A stretch of 64,000 nt of DNA from Ilex aquifolium (GCA_951799425.1 OX637394.1:6583501-6647500); one strand, 5' to 3'. Numbered from the stretch's first letter, positions 1 to 11,415 are shown. The notes: generated by a model not told the origin, from the sequence alone. Translations and numbers: made by a program.

Positions 1-504
1 ATCATGAACTCATAAACAATATAGAGTAATATATTCCTTCTTTGGGCTGAAATCTAAAGATGATGCTATCGTTCCAAAGGAATAATCAATATTCATTCAA
101 CCTAATTAGTAATTCTTTTTAAGGAAAGGAAAACAATTAGAGAAATAATTAAATGGGTCAGCCGAGGACAGTGCGACACATTATTTTCATCGATGACACT
201 TGGAAGAAACACATTACTGCTGCTAGTATTGGTGGTACGACCAATAATGAATTTTATTATGTTAGATTTATATTTGTCTTAATGGTGTCGTATTAAAATT
301 TATTCAATTCATACCCGATTCAAATAATTGGAATATCCTCAAGATGAAGATTTGTTCATCTCAATAAATTCAATTCAATTTGAAAATTAGAGATGACTCT
401 AACCCTGTTGTTATTCACAGTCTCAGCTCTTCAAACTAAACCCATGACGTATATTTGGGGGGTGTTGCATGGGCAGTTCAATCTTTATATCATGTACCAT
501 TATT

Positions 505-790
505 AAATCTGATTTTCTAAATCTTTTATGTCTTGGTGGTTTTGTTGACAACGGTGACACCACGTCTTCAATGTCACGTGATGTCACAATTCAATTACAA
601 AATTAAAAATGGGCAAAGTGAGCTCCTCTATATTTATAACTACTCGTAACCACCGCTTTTAATCATCAACACATAAGATTAGTGAGGTTCATTTTATCTA
701 CATGTTATTTTTTAATTAAATAGTGATATCACGTAACATTGATGACGTAATATCACCGTTACATTGAATATTTTCTCGAGTACCAATGAA
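505..790. repeat. MITE-like repeat of the intronic P450 family
   Basis: The segment opens with paired GTGACACCACGT / TCACGTGATGTC words and closes with ATATCACCGTTACATTGAAT followed by ATTTTCTCG. Similar words recur at 12910-13050, 14140-14295 and in the CYP79 introns. In copy 2 the partner (about 17205-17335) lacks roughly 105 internal bases. The ends are not sharply defined. Confidence 0.5.
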
Positions 791-2289
791 AACAAATTTA
801 ACGGTTTGTATTGTATCCAATGCACAACAATCATACCTGTTTTGCAATCTAAGAATAGTAAGTGGCAAGCAACTTTTGTATTGGAAAGACTAATTCCTGA
901 CTCAATCTCGTGAGGTAATATTTTAATGTATAAGCACTTACTAAAGAAGTTCGATCTTACAGAAAAAAAAAATTAAAAAAAAAAAAAAAAACTGTGCTCA
1001 ATGGAGGGGTTCCGCCATAGGAGATTACCAACTTCATTGAAGATATTAGATTCTACGCCAAATTACTAAACCTTTAGTTTTTCCTCAAAAACATAGACCC
1101 TCGAATAGGGCAGCTCATTAGATTGTAGTTACTTCCAATTCTCTTTTCCAAATCGAGTTGGACCTGCTGTCCTCCTACTGCATTACAGGTTAGAAGAATA
1201 TCTGATTGTAATGTTTCTCAAAGTAATTGAATGAAATTTTCATCTAGTGCAGGTGAAAAAAAAAACCTCCCACAGTAATCACATAATAGGTTGAGTGGAT
1301 GGAAGCTGCCTATTAAACAGTAACATTGCAGGCAAGACATTTTTGTATAGATTACCCACGAGTGACCTGTTTGTCTTAATAATATATCATGTTTGTCCAT
1401 CGATTCATCCCACCAAGCAAGACAAATGAATCGACCATAAGACCATAAAAATCATATTTATAATGCTTAGTTAATGATCAGTCCGTCCAGAAACTTGTTT
1501 GTTTATGTAAAAACATATACAACTGTTGAACTAATCGCTTCGATAAGCTTAGCTGGCTAATCCCTGTATACTTGAGTTTTGGGTTTCTCTCTTTCTTAAT
1601 TAAAAATTTAGATTAATGAACCAACATTCCTAACCAGTTCAAAAAAAAAAAACATTCCTAGGGAATCTCATTAGTTTTATGGGATGTCCCCACAAGGGGT
1701 GAGCAACATTTACCCTTAATTGAGATTACAAAAACTTAATGTTCTAATTTAGTTATTTTGATACGTTCTATTTTATTTTTTTCATAACCCGATTGTGTAG
1801 ACAATTATTTTAAATTTTTTTTTTTGACAGATGAAAATTTTCTGCAGGACCAATTTTGTATAAAACATAAAGATCAATTAAGATGCAAAGCTACACAGTC
1901 ATATTTAAGAGCAACTAAAATTAGCTATTATTGCAAAAAATTTTAGAAAATTTTTCATTTTTTCGTAAATATTTCTAAATTTAAACACTATACATTAATT
2001 ATATAAACTGGCTATACATATCTTAAAGGAAAATGTCATATTGACATAATCTGGAGACCTAATTCAATACCCTAAGGTCATGTTTTTTTGAAGGATAATG
2101 GTGGTATAAAGAGATGGATTAGGGAAAATAGTATGTGAGGCCCGTAATATTTTGTTTGTTTACCTTTTTTCGTATGGTAATATTTTTTGGGTTTTGTCCA
2201 CCAATGGTATTAGGGAGATTAATAACTGAATTGCCTTTCGGCCTTTAATGTTAGTATGAGATTTTGGCCACTAATGGTTTTTTGTTTTT

Positions 2290-2520
2290 TAATTTTTTTC
2301 AAAAAAAATCTGATTTTGAATTTTTTACTTGTATTATGTTTAAGTGTACGGTGTCATTGGTTTTTTTTTTTATTAATTTTTTTTAAAAGAATTTCTGATT
2401 TTAAATTTTTTTCTTGTATTATGTTTAAGCGTACTGTGTCACCGGTGTTTTTTTTTTTTTTTAAAAATATTTTGAATTTTTTCCTTATATTATGTTTAAG
2501 CGTACAGTGTCACTAATTTT
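2290..2520. repeat. T-rich tandem repeat, about three units
   Basis: Units of about 80 bp each pair a T-rich run and TCTGATTTTGAATTTTTT-like sequence with TATTATGTTTAAGCGTAC and GTGTCAC. The same array in copy 2 (about 18800-19030) differs in unit content. Reading frames across it are low-complexity and not credible genes. Confidence 0.6.
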
Positions 2521-2913
2521 TTTTTTTTACAATTTTTTTTTGTACATACATCTGGAATGGAATAGAGAAATGGAATGAATGATAAGGGTAAAATTATATA
2601 TTTGTTATACAAGATGTGATAGAATATATAGTTATTTATGGGACCTACAATAATACCTATTGAACTAATAAACATGAGAGGGAATTGAAATACTTTCTAT
2701 TATTGATACTAATTTTCATGAATATTAAAAATATAAGAAATATATTTCTCAATACCTTCTATAACAATTCTCAAAACAAACATCCCCTTATTATAAGAGT
2801 GATGCATCTGATCTGTATAAAAAAAGCAATTTTCCTCTTCGATGGATCGTTGCACAAGCTGAAATTAATATATTTGGTTTCCACTATTCATATGACTTTT
2901 TTTTCTTGTTACA

Positions 2914-5348
2914 GAACCTTGAGGACTAATGGGGGACTTAGCAACATTGGCAAAGGCAAGAAGGGGGCTAGAAGACCTGTATCTAGGAGTCCCAGATGAT
3001 TCGGTGAACCTCACCTTTCAAGACCTTGCTCAAGTGCAGCAACAACAAATCATCTCTTTGGAAAAGAAAAAGTCTGCCAAAATCGAGCTCATTTCTCAGG
3101 TGAACCCAAAGTAATTAAAGTGATTACTGATTTGATTCATTTTATGGTATATAGATGTCAACACAAGTTACTATTATGTAGTTTGTTTACGAAATTATGT
3201 AATATTGAAATCTAATTGTACATGTCAGTTGTTTTTCGAATGAACCCACAGAACGAAAATTCTGGCTTTGACATTGGTTGTTAAGAATCATAAAAGTAAG
3301 GAAGGAAGAGGCATATTGGAGAGATGCTGCGGTTTTGGTTTCATTCTTTTCTTGTTACTTCAATTATTTCATTTTTTCATGTGTTGTTTATCATTTCCGC
3401 TGGTTCTAGTGACATGAAGAATGAACTAGTTCTTACTGATCCTCTTGACTTCCTGTGCTGCACGTTTGAGAAAATTAGGATCACCCACCCTCTCAGTTGA
3501 GTTTCATTATTTCACTTGGAATATGCATTTACTGCAATTATCCAGGGAACAGGAACAATGGGCTCAGTGTGATGATTGCTCGAAATGGCGAAGGTTGCCT
3601 GTTGATGTTCTTCTCCCTCCAAAGTGGACATGTTCTGCTAACAATTGGGACTCAAATAGGTATTTAGCCTTTTATTTACTTACTTTTGGCCGACTTTTGG
3701 GAGATGATAAGATTGTCAATTAATCTCCATTTTCTATATCGATGAGCTGTATAATGTGCCTTAGGTAGGTAGGTTTATGTCCAGATGCTCATGTTCTGCT
3801 CCTGATGAGATAAGTCCAACGGAAGTAGAAAGTTTTTTCAGAGCTGGGAAGGGTATGAAAAATTCTGTTTAAAACATGATTTTGATTTTTGAGGATTAAA
3901 CGGTGGAGACAAGTCCAATGCTGGCGTCTATTAACGGATCTGAAAGCATGCTGGTTGCATTATTGATGCTTAATGCATACCTACAATGTGAAATAGGATC
4001 TAGGACATCAATTTTGTGAATAGGTGTTTAGGTGATAATTTGATGCCAGTTCTACACTACAGGACATCTGGTAAAATAGTTGGATTTGCCCAGTTATTTT
4101 CTTCCATATTTTCAGGGGAAATGAATTCCCTAATTTTATGTTGAAGAAGAATTATTTCCATCTTTGTTACTTGATGTGTTACATAAATGTTCTATCCTAG
4201 GTGTGTCTCACATTTACTATATCCACACCCAATTTACATCCCATGAACATAGCCCATGTGTCGTTTTAAACATATTCTTTGGGCATTTGTTTATACATGT
4301 TCTAGAAAAGTGGTGAGACGAAGTATGAGAATCTAATTAACTAGCTTTTTCATAGATGTATGAGCCAGTTCCAAGACGAGTTCACGTCAAAATCGCCTCA
4401 ATTTTCAAAATGCCATAACTGCGTGTCAGACTAATAGACCAGATATCAAAGTTGTCTCATCATCACAAAAGTTGTTCATCTCTCGATTACACTCACCCAT
4501 CAATTTCTTTGTTCCATGAAGCTTTTCATTTTTTCTTGTCCAACTTTCTACCCCATGAGATTCAAAAAACATGGTGGTAGTTCTCTAACTTCTCTATTTT
4601 TCCCCAGATTCTAAGAAGCGAAGAACCACAGGAAATAAGGTAGCCCAAGAATACGAGCCTTCTGGCTTAGACGCATTGGCCATTGCAGCAGTTCTTGGAG
4701 ACAATGTTGGTGACCCCGGTGAGCATTCAGTTGGAGCCACTACCAAACATCCCCGACATCGTCCTGGCTGCACTTGCATTGTGTGCATTCAGCTCCCAAG
4801 CGGAAAGGGCAGGCACAATCCCACTTGTATATGCAACGTGTGCAAAACTGTGAAGCCGCTTTAAAACCCTCATGCTGCGCAAGAAGAAACGCCAATCGGA
4901 ACGCGAAGCAGAAGTCGCCCAGGGAAAGGACCAGAATCACCCTAAGGACGAGTTAGAAACGGATGTTGCATCTGGACTTGCATTACTGCATATGAATCAT
5001 TCCGAAAATGAAAGAAGCCCGAGTGGAGTCCAAATGGAGGTTGTTGAAACCAGCAAGGGACAATTAGACTTGAATTCCCATCCCAACCGAGACAAAGACA
5101 TGTTTACAGAACCAACTGGACTTAGCATGACAAGCCTTGCTCATTCCCCGAGCCATCAGTTGGAGATGTATTTGCAGCGGAATGGGCTTGGAAATTTCAT
5201 CTCCCGTTTAGTCTCAACAGCTGGTGGTGAGAGTGAAGGCCGCCCACCTGATGATGGCCGGCGAGCAGCTGTTGCCAACGAGCAGCAAGACAAAGGTGAT
5301 CATATGAGACCAACTAAACTGTACGAGTTTTGTCTTTTCTTCGTTTGA
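2914..5348 (+). pseudogene. VAL/HSI2-type B3-CW transcription repressor, 3' part, copy 1 (broken)
   Basis: VAL proteins bind RY DNA elements through a B3 domain, read histones through a CW zinc finger and repress seed genes in the nucleus. Only the C-terminal half is here. A CW exon lies at 3546-3659 ([16 protein letters not shown], then [12 protein letters not shown]), flanked by a CAG acceptor and a GT donor. An exon at 3785-3852 encodes CSCSAPDEISP. A long last exon from 4608 encodes SGLDALAIAAVLGD, the Cys/His-rich KHPRHRPGCTCIVC and PTCICNVC motifs, LMLRKKKRQSEREAE and an EAR-type LDLN motif. An upstream exon-like stretch (2914-3099, GLEDLYLGVPDDSVNLTFQD) is of uncertain family. Near 4855 a 2-base loss turns the expected VKRRFKTL into VKPL-stop, so the last exon is frameshifted. 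No B3 or PHD-like exons are visible. The family call is firm; loss of function is inferred. Confidence 0.85.
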
Positions 5349-5384
5349 TTACATGTGTATTCTTATTTTTTTGATGTGAGCATA

Positions 5385-5516
5385 TCTATAATATAAAACA
5401 GAGCAGAATTTAATAAATATATCTGACGGTCTTAAATAGACTCATCTAATTGCCATCAACATCTTTCTCAAAATAATTCACATTGTATTGTGCCTTCAGA
5501 CACGGATTACCCCTAG
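5385..5516 (+). mobile_element. Mini-Helitron, 132 bp
   Basis: It starts with TC (TCTATAATATAAAACA) and ends in CTAG. A short hairpin (GTGCCTTCAGACAC) lies just inside the 3' end. It sits between A (5384) and T (5517) without target duplication, as Helitrons do. A second member with the same ends lies at 53218-53392. It is too short to code and must have been moved by an autonomous relative. The matching host region is lost from copy 2, so its age relative to the duplication is unknown. Confidence 0.82.
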
Positions 5517-5519
5517 TCT

Positions 5520-6130
5520 ATATATAAACATACCACATGGTTGATGATTTACATCCTCACAGTTAGGGAGTGCACTCAGTTTCTGTCTGTAAAAATTTCA
5601 GCCACTATCCCTACTAGATTTCCATAACTTCGGGTACACCATATACATTTTCCGAAATTTCTTCGACACTCTCGATTAGTGTTTTTCTCTTTACTCACGT
5701 GGTAACAGAAATGATTGTTTTATATATTTGACCAAGCAATGTTTATATGTTTACATTATATTGGTTTTTTATATGGTTGCATTATATACATGATGCACAC
5801 ACATGCCAACTAGTAAGAAAGAGTGGGGGAGAGAGAAAAAGAAAGGATCTTATTATTACTGAACAAGGCCCTATGTAATCTTTTAGTCTTGCCGGTTATA
5901 TTTGATGGGCATAAGGTAGAGTAGAGAGGTTTCTTCTTGAGAATTGTCAAAAGCTAGATTTCATCCACCTTTGGACATCATCCAATGAGAGGTTTTATAC
6001 CAAATTTGGTGCCCCATTCAATGGGGATGTTGGATTGGGTGAACTAGTACGACCCTAGCCTACCTAATTCAACATCCAGCATTTTTCGTTTAGAACGACG
6101 GTTAAAAAACACCAGACTCGTTAAAAAACC
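5520..6130. other. Intergenic DNA unique to copy 1
   Basis: This lies between the mini-Helitron and the MULE. No gene or clear element is seen. Part of a host stretch (4790-6130) that has no counterpart in copy 2, where the Ty3/gypsy element occupies this place. Confidence 0.6.
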
Positions 6131-6359
6131 CACCGCATCATAAATAATTGAGTAAATTACACTAACATTCTCTGACATTTAGTTTTTTTACATGAACACC
6201 CCCTCACATTTCAAAAATTACACTGAAACCCCAGTAATTAGACGTAGTTAACGGTTTTGATAAAAAGACTATTTTTACCTTTTCTTTAACACAAATTCAA
6301 ATCCAAACCCCAAATCTTATCCCTAACCCTAATCTTCGTTGTCGTCTTTGCCCCCAATG

Positions 6360-6360
<1 letters not shown>

Positions 6361-6452
<92 letters not shown>
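6361..6452. repeat. TC/TA compound microsatellite
   Basis: An uninterrupted CT/TC run is followed by TA repeats, inside the MULE. The partner in copy 2 (43328-43506) is about twice as long, with a greatly expanded TA part. Confidence 0.95.
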
Positions 6453-6455
<3 letters not shown>

Positions 6456-6456
6456 T

Positions 6457-6678
6457 ATGCCCAAAACGAAGAATCAATCTGAAATAGCCAAGGAATCGAT
6501 GAAAATTGATGAGGTTTCAATGGAAGTTAAAGACAAGATGAACATTGAAGAGGGTATGGAGAAAAATGTCGTGGTGATGCCGTTTATAGAGCAAGATGTG
6601 GAGACAAAAACAAAGGTGGAGAATAGTTTATCCTTCATGTCTGTGAAGATGGTGACGGATGGGGTTTGTGCACAGTAG
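6457..6678 (+). CDS. Unrecognised short reading frame inside the MULE
   Basis: The frame of 73 codons has a charged, Glu/Lys/Met-rich product (for example MKIDEVSMEVKDKMNIEEGM). The frame is partly kept in copy 2 (about 43507-43635), with most changes conservative, but the copy 2 start is replaced by the microsatellite and it ends early. I do not recognise the family. It lies between the TIRs, so it may be a host gene fragment picked up by the MULE or a chance frame. No promoter or splice evidence supports expression. Confidence 0.3.
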   Translation: MPKTKNQSEIAKESMKIDEVSMEVKDKMNIEEGMEKNVVVMPFIEQDVETKTKVENSLSFMSVKMVTDGVCAQ

Positions 6679-6930
6679 TGTCAGTGCAGTGGTGGTGGCG
6701 TGCGTTACGGTGGATGGCGGAGGCTTGCGTTTCAATGGGTTCATTGTAGTGGTGGCGTGCGGTGTAGTGGTGGTGTTTTGCAGTGCAGTGATAGTGGTGG
6801 CAATGTTATAGAAGGGGAATAGATAGCCGAAGGAAGGGGATTTTGACCAATTTTAAATGGTGGAACCGCTGGTGAAGGCCAACGGGAGGATGATGGCTAG
6901 TGGTGAAAATTAAATTATTAATTTGATATA

Positions 6931-7290
6931 GGTTTTGGGGTGTTTGACTAATTCTGACTATTTTTTTTTTTTTTTTGTAAATTCATTAGTAATTACTTGA
7001 AATTGAATAAGTAGTTGATTAAGTAATTAATGACTTGAGTGGATAATTTTTTTTTTTTGGCCCACTTAAGTGGATAATGACATTGATAAATTGTAGATGA
7101 AGTATTCCAGAAAAAAGGGGTTTGGTGGTGTATGACTAATTTTAACCATTTTTTTTTTTGTAAATCTATTGAAATTGAATAATTAGTTGATAAATAATTA
7201 ATGACTTGAGTGATTAATGACATTGGTAATCTATACATTACTTGGAATTAAATAATAATTAAATTTTAATTAGTAACTTATTGAATTTGG
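6931..7290. repeat. Tandem duplication inside the MULE
   Basis: Two units of about 180 bases share TTTGACTAATT or TATGACTAATT, a poly-T run, GTAAAT, TTGAAATTGAATAA, AGTTGAT and AATGACTTGAGTG in the same order. Copy 2 has the same arrangement (about 45680-45970), so it predates the segmental duplication. Confidence 0.75.
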
Positions 7291-8119
7291 TGATTTGTAG
7301 ATTATTAGAAATCAAATAATAAAATTTTAAGAATTTCAAAATCATAATTCGTATAATTCTAGCTAATTATTTAAATATCGTAAGGTGAGAAGATATTCTT
7401 GCCCTTTCACCTTTAGTTAGTGGATTAATATAGTCTTCCACTTGGGAGAAGTGTATGTTGGGTATTTTTTAAAATTTGTTGATGATGCGATCTTTTTTTT
7501 GTACTTGTTTTGACGTCTATTATGTGGAAGAGGTGTGGCTGTCACACGCGTTTAAATGTCGAGGGTCTCAATATAATTTTTAAAACGTGATGGGATGTTC
7601 GTGTAATAAAATTAAATGTAAGAAAATGTGATTGTAATTTATCCTAAATAATTTTGAGCTGCAGTTGGACTATGGGGCAGGTGTTTTACCTGTACGTGGC
7701 CAGGCAGTTTTATAGTGCAAACTTGGGCCAGGCAGTTTCATATATATATATATATGAAATTTCAAAATTCAAATGATACACAAATATTAAAAGGAATCTT
7801 AAAAATCTTACATTCTAATATTTAAATATTAGAAATATAAAAGTTGTCAATTAGATATACACTATTTATGGTAGGGGTAATTATGGAATACATTTTAGAA
7901 AGAATTTGAAAATGATTTAAAATGTGTACTTATTGACAACTATTTAATGAAAAAAATGACTTAAATAAGGATAAGTTTATAGGTGATACTTTAAGCCAAA
8001 TAAATTTTGAAAAATATCCTCATATCCCATTATCTATAAATAGAGATAACTTAACACGAGCACGACCTTTATATGTTGTTTGGTGAGATGATGGATACAT
8101 GTTGTTGGCTCCTTGGCTA

Positions 8120-8262
8120 AGCCTAGCATGACATAAATGCAGTCTTGATAATCGAGGTTAACGATCGGCCTAATATTCACCGTCTAATTGTTGAATTTGA
8201 AAATCGTAGCTTTGAATTTCATCGTCCTCCTCTCTATAATAATGTCTAACAAAAAAAAAAGT
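8120..8262 (+). mobile_element. SINE-like relic with A tail
   Basis: The segment ends in TAATGTCTAACA followed by ten A residues, preceded by a degenerate Pol III B-box-like GCTTTGAATTTC. Related copies are at about 46570-46710 (segmental duplicate) and 53545-53648 (independent, with a better box). Exact 5' ends are not resolved. Confidence 0.4.
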
Positions 8263-8384
8263 CTGGATGATTGATGTTGGCTTAGCTGGATCTTGGCTTA
8301 GTTGGATCAAGATGTTCATCAAGTAGTTGGGTTGCTGTGAATGAAGTATTTAGAGGGTCTCCAACAGTGCTATCTTTTTAATCT

Positions 8385-8640
8385 TCATGGGTGGTCCAGT
8401 AGTTGGGTTTGTCTTTTGGTAGCCCAAATGTCTCATGTTCAATCTCTTTTCACACATCATAAGGGCTGGCCACCCCTTACCCCTTTGGAGATATGTTTTA
8501 GACCAACTCAAGCTACGGTGGTCAGCGCTGAGGTCGAGAGAGTAGTCGGCGCAAATCTGGACAACCTGTAGCAGACCATCCAAGTCAAGACTATAATATT
8601 TATGAGGACGTCTCAATTTACAGCTCGTCTGTATTATCAC
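8385..8640 (+). mobile_element. SINE-like repeat, second family
   Basis: It begins GGTCCAGTAGTTGGGTTTG and contains a B-box-like ATGTTCAATCTC. It then runs through GACCAACTCAAGCTACGGTGG and on toward GGACGTCTCAATTTACAGC. A diverged independent copy lies at about 15005-15190 and the duplication partner at about 51345-51545. The internal promoter boxes are weak, so the SINE label is tentative; the repeat itself is clear. Confidence 0.45.
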
Positions 8641-9082
8641 TTGAGCTACTCTTGAAATTGTAATATTAATATTTTATAAATGAAATATGTAAATAAAATT
8701 AAAAAGAGATTTAAGTGTAGTAACTTAAAAAGAGATAAAAGGTATTATAGACATTTTTAAAGTGGACTCCAAACGCCTTGTTTCTCTTTGATTATCATTA
8801 GTTGCATGCATTGGCAAAATGAGCAAACCATTCTTCTTCTTACATTCTGACGTGTTACTGCATCTCTCTATATCTCACTAACTACCTAACTACCTATATA
8901 TTTATAAGAAAATCTTATTTATACCTAATTTAATAATTTTATTTAGTAACACAATAAATCATAGTCATTGAATTGATAGTGAATTTTAACTAATAATTTT
9001 ATTTAGTACCACGATGAATCATAGTCATTGAATTGATAGTCAATCTAATAATAGAGAACGATAAGATCACCAAATAATATAA

Positions 9083-11415
9083 CTAAAAAAGCTTATATTT
9101 ATAATATGCATAGATCAAACTAACGAGTACAAATACATGGGACTGAAAGTTACAACTACAAATCAGATTCGGTATGGTACTGAAATAGTTTTTAGTGCAT
9201 ACCATAGCCTTATTCATTTGAGTAATGCTACATGTACTTAAAAAATAGACTTGATAATCACAACTACTGATTAAATAGTAGGTCTGTGCTACAGCTAGCA
9301 GTGGGTGAGCTAGAGAGAGATCAGTCTGTGCCTCTCTGAGGTCAATACTAGACACAGAGGGTGGCAACTTCCAAGTGAACCCTTGAAGAAGCCTAGCCAA
9401 AAGCATGGCAGTCAGGGTAGAACCCAATGTCACCCCTGCACACCCACGCCTTCCTGTGCTAAACGAAAACATCTTCAGCTCTGGGTCAGAAAGCCCCACC
9501 TCCGAGCCACCGTCCTTCAGGTGGCGCTCCGGCTTGAACTTGAGTGGCTCCTCCCAAACTCTCGGGTTGCGGCCGAGTCCCGGCCGGCTCAGCAGCACGT
9601 GACTACCCTTAGGGATGAAGTAACCGGCGACTGTGGTGTCTGCGACGGACACGTGTGGAACATTGAAGGGTGCAAAGGGGTGAAGCCGAAAGGCTTCTCT
9701 GGCGCATGCTTTCACGTAATTGAGGTGTGGCAAATCGGACTCTTGGACTAGTCTCTCTTTTCCAACCACTCTGTCTAGTTCTTCTATGGCTTTTTCAATG
9801 GTCTGGGGCTGATTTATCATCTCTGCAAGTACCCATTCGACGGCATTTGATGGATTGTCCACTGTTGCTATCATTAGTTCCTGTGAAGTACACCAACTAA
9901 TTAACGCTATTTTGTGAAACCATTATTCTTTAAAGATATTGCACCAATGCAAAAGCAGCACAACAATACTCTTTATTTTTTTTTTGACCATGAAGTATGG
10001 GATCAATGATAAATATTGGGTGTAATCGACACCACGTCAGTAGTGTCACGTGGTGTAATTGTCCACTAATGACGGTCACATGGTGTAATCGTCCACCAAT
10101 AAGTAAGCAAGTCAGTAAACGAGCTCCACAAACATTCATAACAACTTGTAATGCATAACTACATCCATGATAGAAAATGAGTTTTAATTTATCCATTTTT
10201 GTAGTGTTTTTATTAGATTGTTACACCACATTAATATTGTTGAGATAGTGTAACCGTTACACCTAATATTTACTTAAAAAGAATATACAATATTAAGTGC
10301 TCATAGTTAATTTCCAATGCCATGTTTAACATTACTACTCTCATGTGAGAGGGTGTGTGTTTGTATGAGAGAGAGAGACTTACAACAATCTGGCCTTTGA
10401 TCTCTTCAGCTGACAACACTGGTCTACCATCTATATCCTTGAGAGTAATCAGAACATCAAGCAAGTCTTCTTTTTCCTTCTTACTACCTTCCATCCATTG
10501 CCCAATCCTTTGGTCAATTTCAGGATCATGATATTTTCTTACAGTCCCAAGAGCTTTCTTCATAATCTTCTCATGCCCATCTATGTCAAACCCTCTTAAA
10601 CATGGTAAATAATCAGAGATACAAAATGCATAAAGGTACGCAAGAATGGTGAAAAGCCCGGCGACATGCTCTTCCTCTTCAACCCCTGGTCCTCCATCTT
10701 CCATTCCTTTTCCGAAAAACCTCTTTCCAAATATCATTTTCCTTATCACATTACCACAGTAATGCTGAGTGGCAATTCTCAAGTTCACTACTCCGCCTTC
10801 CATGGTGGTTTTGCACTGGTTATACACGTAACGAACAAGGTGATCGGCTTCTTCGTCTCTTTTGCCGTGAAGCCACCGGTGTTTCGCCGGAGAAAGCACC
10901 TCTGAAGCGAGGATTCTCCTCATTTTTTTCCATTGTTCGCCGAAAGGAACAAGAATTGCTGCCAAGTAACCGTTGCTAGCAAGTTCAGCAGCCATGCAAA
11001 TGGGTCTAGATGAGAAAATGGCATCTTGATTCTGCAGGAACTCTCGTCCCAATTCAGGACTAGTAACTGTGATAACATGAACGTTTCCTAGACGAATACA
11101 AGCTATTTCAGTGTTCATTTCATCCATAAGGTTGTGTATCCATTGGGATATGGGTTTGTTTGTGAGCATTTCGGGGAGATTTCCAACTATCGGCCATGGT
11201 TTTGGGCCAGGAGGAAGTGGTAATTTGTTCTTGTTACCAATGTGTTTGGATTTGTTCTTGACAAAAAGAAAGAACAACAAAGCCATGAGAAGAACAGTAG
11301 AGAAGGAAAAGCTTAAAAGAATTAATGGTGATTCAATTGAGACCATGTCTTGAGAACCCTGAAATAGGGTTGAGGAGTAGAAGGAAGTGACTAAGGTGTT
11401 ATTGTTGATCTTCAT
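9083..11415 (-). CDS. CYP79-type cytochrome P450, copy 1, altered C-terminus
   Basis: CYP79 enzymes are ER-anchored P450s that N-hydroxylate an amino acid twice to give the aldoxime. Exon 1 is 11415-10384 (344 codons, donor GTAAGT) and exon 2 is 9880-9083 (acceptor CACAG). Residues 30-52 form a membrane anchor, followed by a [16 protein letters not shown] hinge. Exon 2 carries the CYP79-specific DNPSNAVEW, the EAFR of helix K, FKPERHL and the heme loop [11 protein letters not shown] (Cys491). After AVAQ (residue 543) the frame leaves the family: about 170 bases present in copy 2, including the final [10 protein letters not shown] codons and stop, are missing near 9283. The frame then runs on for 66 unrelated residues to 609. 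The core fold is complete, so activity is possible but doubtful. A TATA box lies about 95 bp upstream. Intron 1 carries a MITE. Substrate unknown. Confidence 0.88.
10009..10274. mobile_element. MITE in the CYP79 intron, copy 1
   Basis: The terminal inverted repeats read TAAATATTGGGTGTAA on the left and, inverted, GTAAATATTAGGTGTAACG on the right. The interior repeats CACGTGGTGTAAT and CACATGGTGTAATCGTCCAC. It sits between exon 2 and exon 1 on the minus strand and is also in the copy 2 intron (56840-57074), so it predates the duplication. Confidence 0.78.

Larger units (their letters stand above)
1..2900. other. AT-rich non-coding DNA upstream of the VAL fragment
   Basis: No convincing gene is seen. 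The stretch holds homopolymer runs (for example A-rich 960-990), a MITE-like segment near 505-790, and a T-rich tandem repeat near 2290-2520. Its partner is 16664-19440. It could be a long intron of the VAL-type gene or an intergenic region; no B3 or PHD-like exon is visible in either copy. Confidence 0.6.
6141..7653. mobile_element. MULE with long TIRs and 9-bp target duplication, copy 1
   Basis: The element runs 6150-7644. Both ends open with (G/GG)ATAAATTACA-like sequence and stay complementary for over 100 bases: ACATTTAGTTTTTTTACATG on the left against ACATTTAATTTTATTACACG on the inverted right end. A perfect 9-bp duplication, TAAATAATT, flanks it (6141-6149 and 7645-7653). Long TIRs and a 9-bp duplication are diagnostic of Mutator-like elements. 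It has no transposase. The partner in copy 2 (43112-46361) shows that it inserted before the duplication. Confidence 0.9.

Noticed and set aside
1218-1400. 60-codon frame with Cys residues
   Set aside because: It is not kept in copy 2 (17760-17945), where small indels disrupt it, and shows no recognised family.
9383-9751. Plus-strand frame opposite CYP79 copy 1 exon 2
   Set aside because: It is a shadow of the GC-rich P450 exon and is mirrored at 56214-56507.
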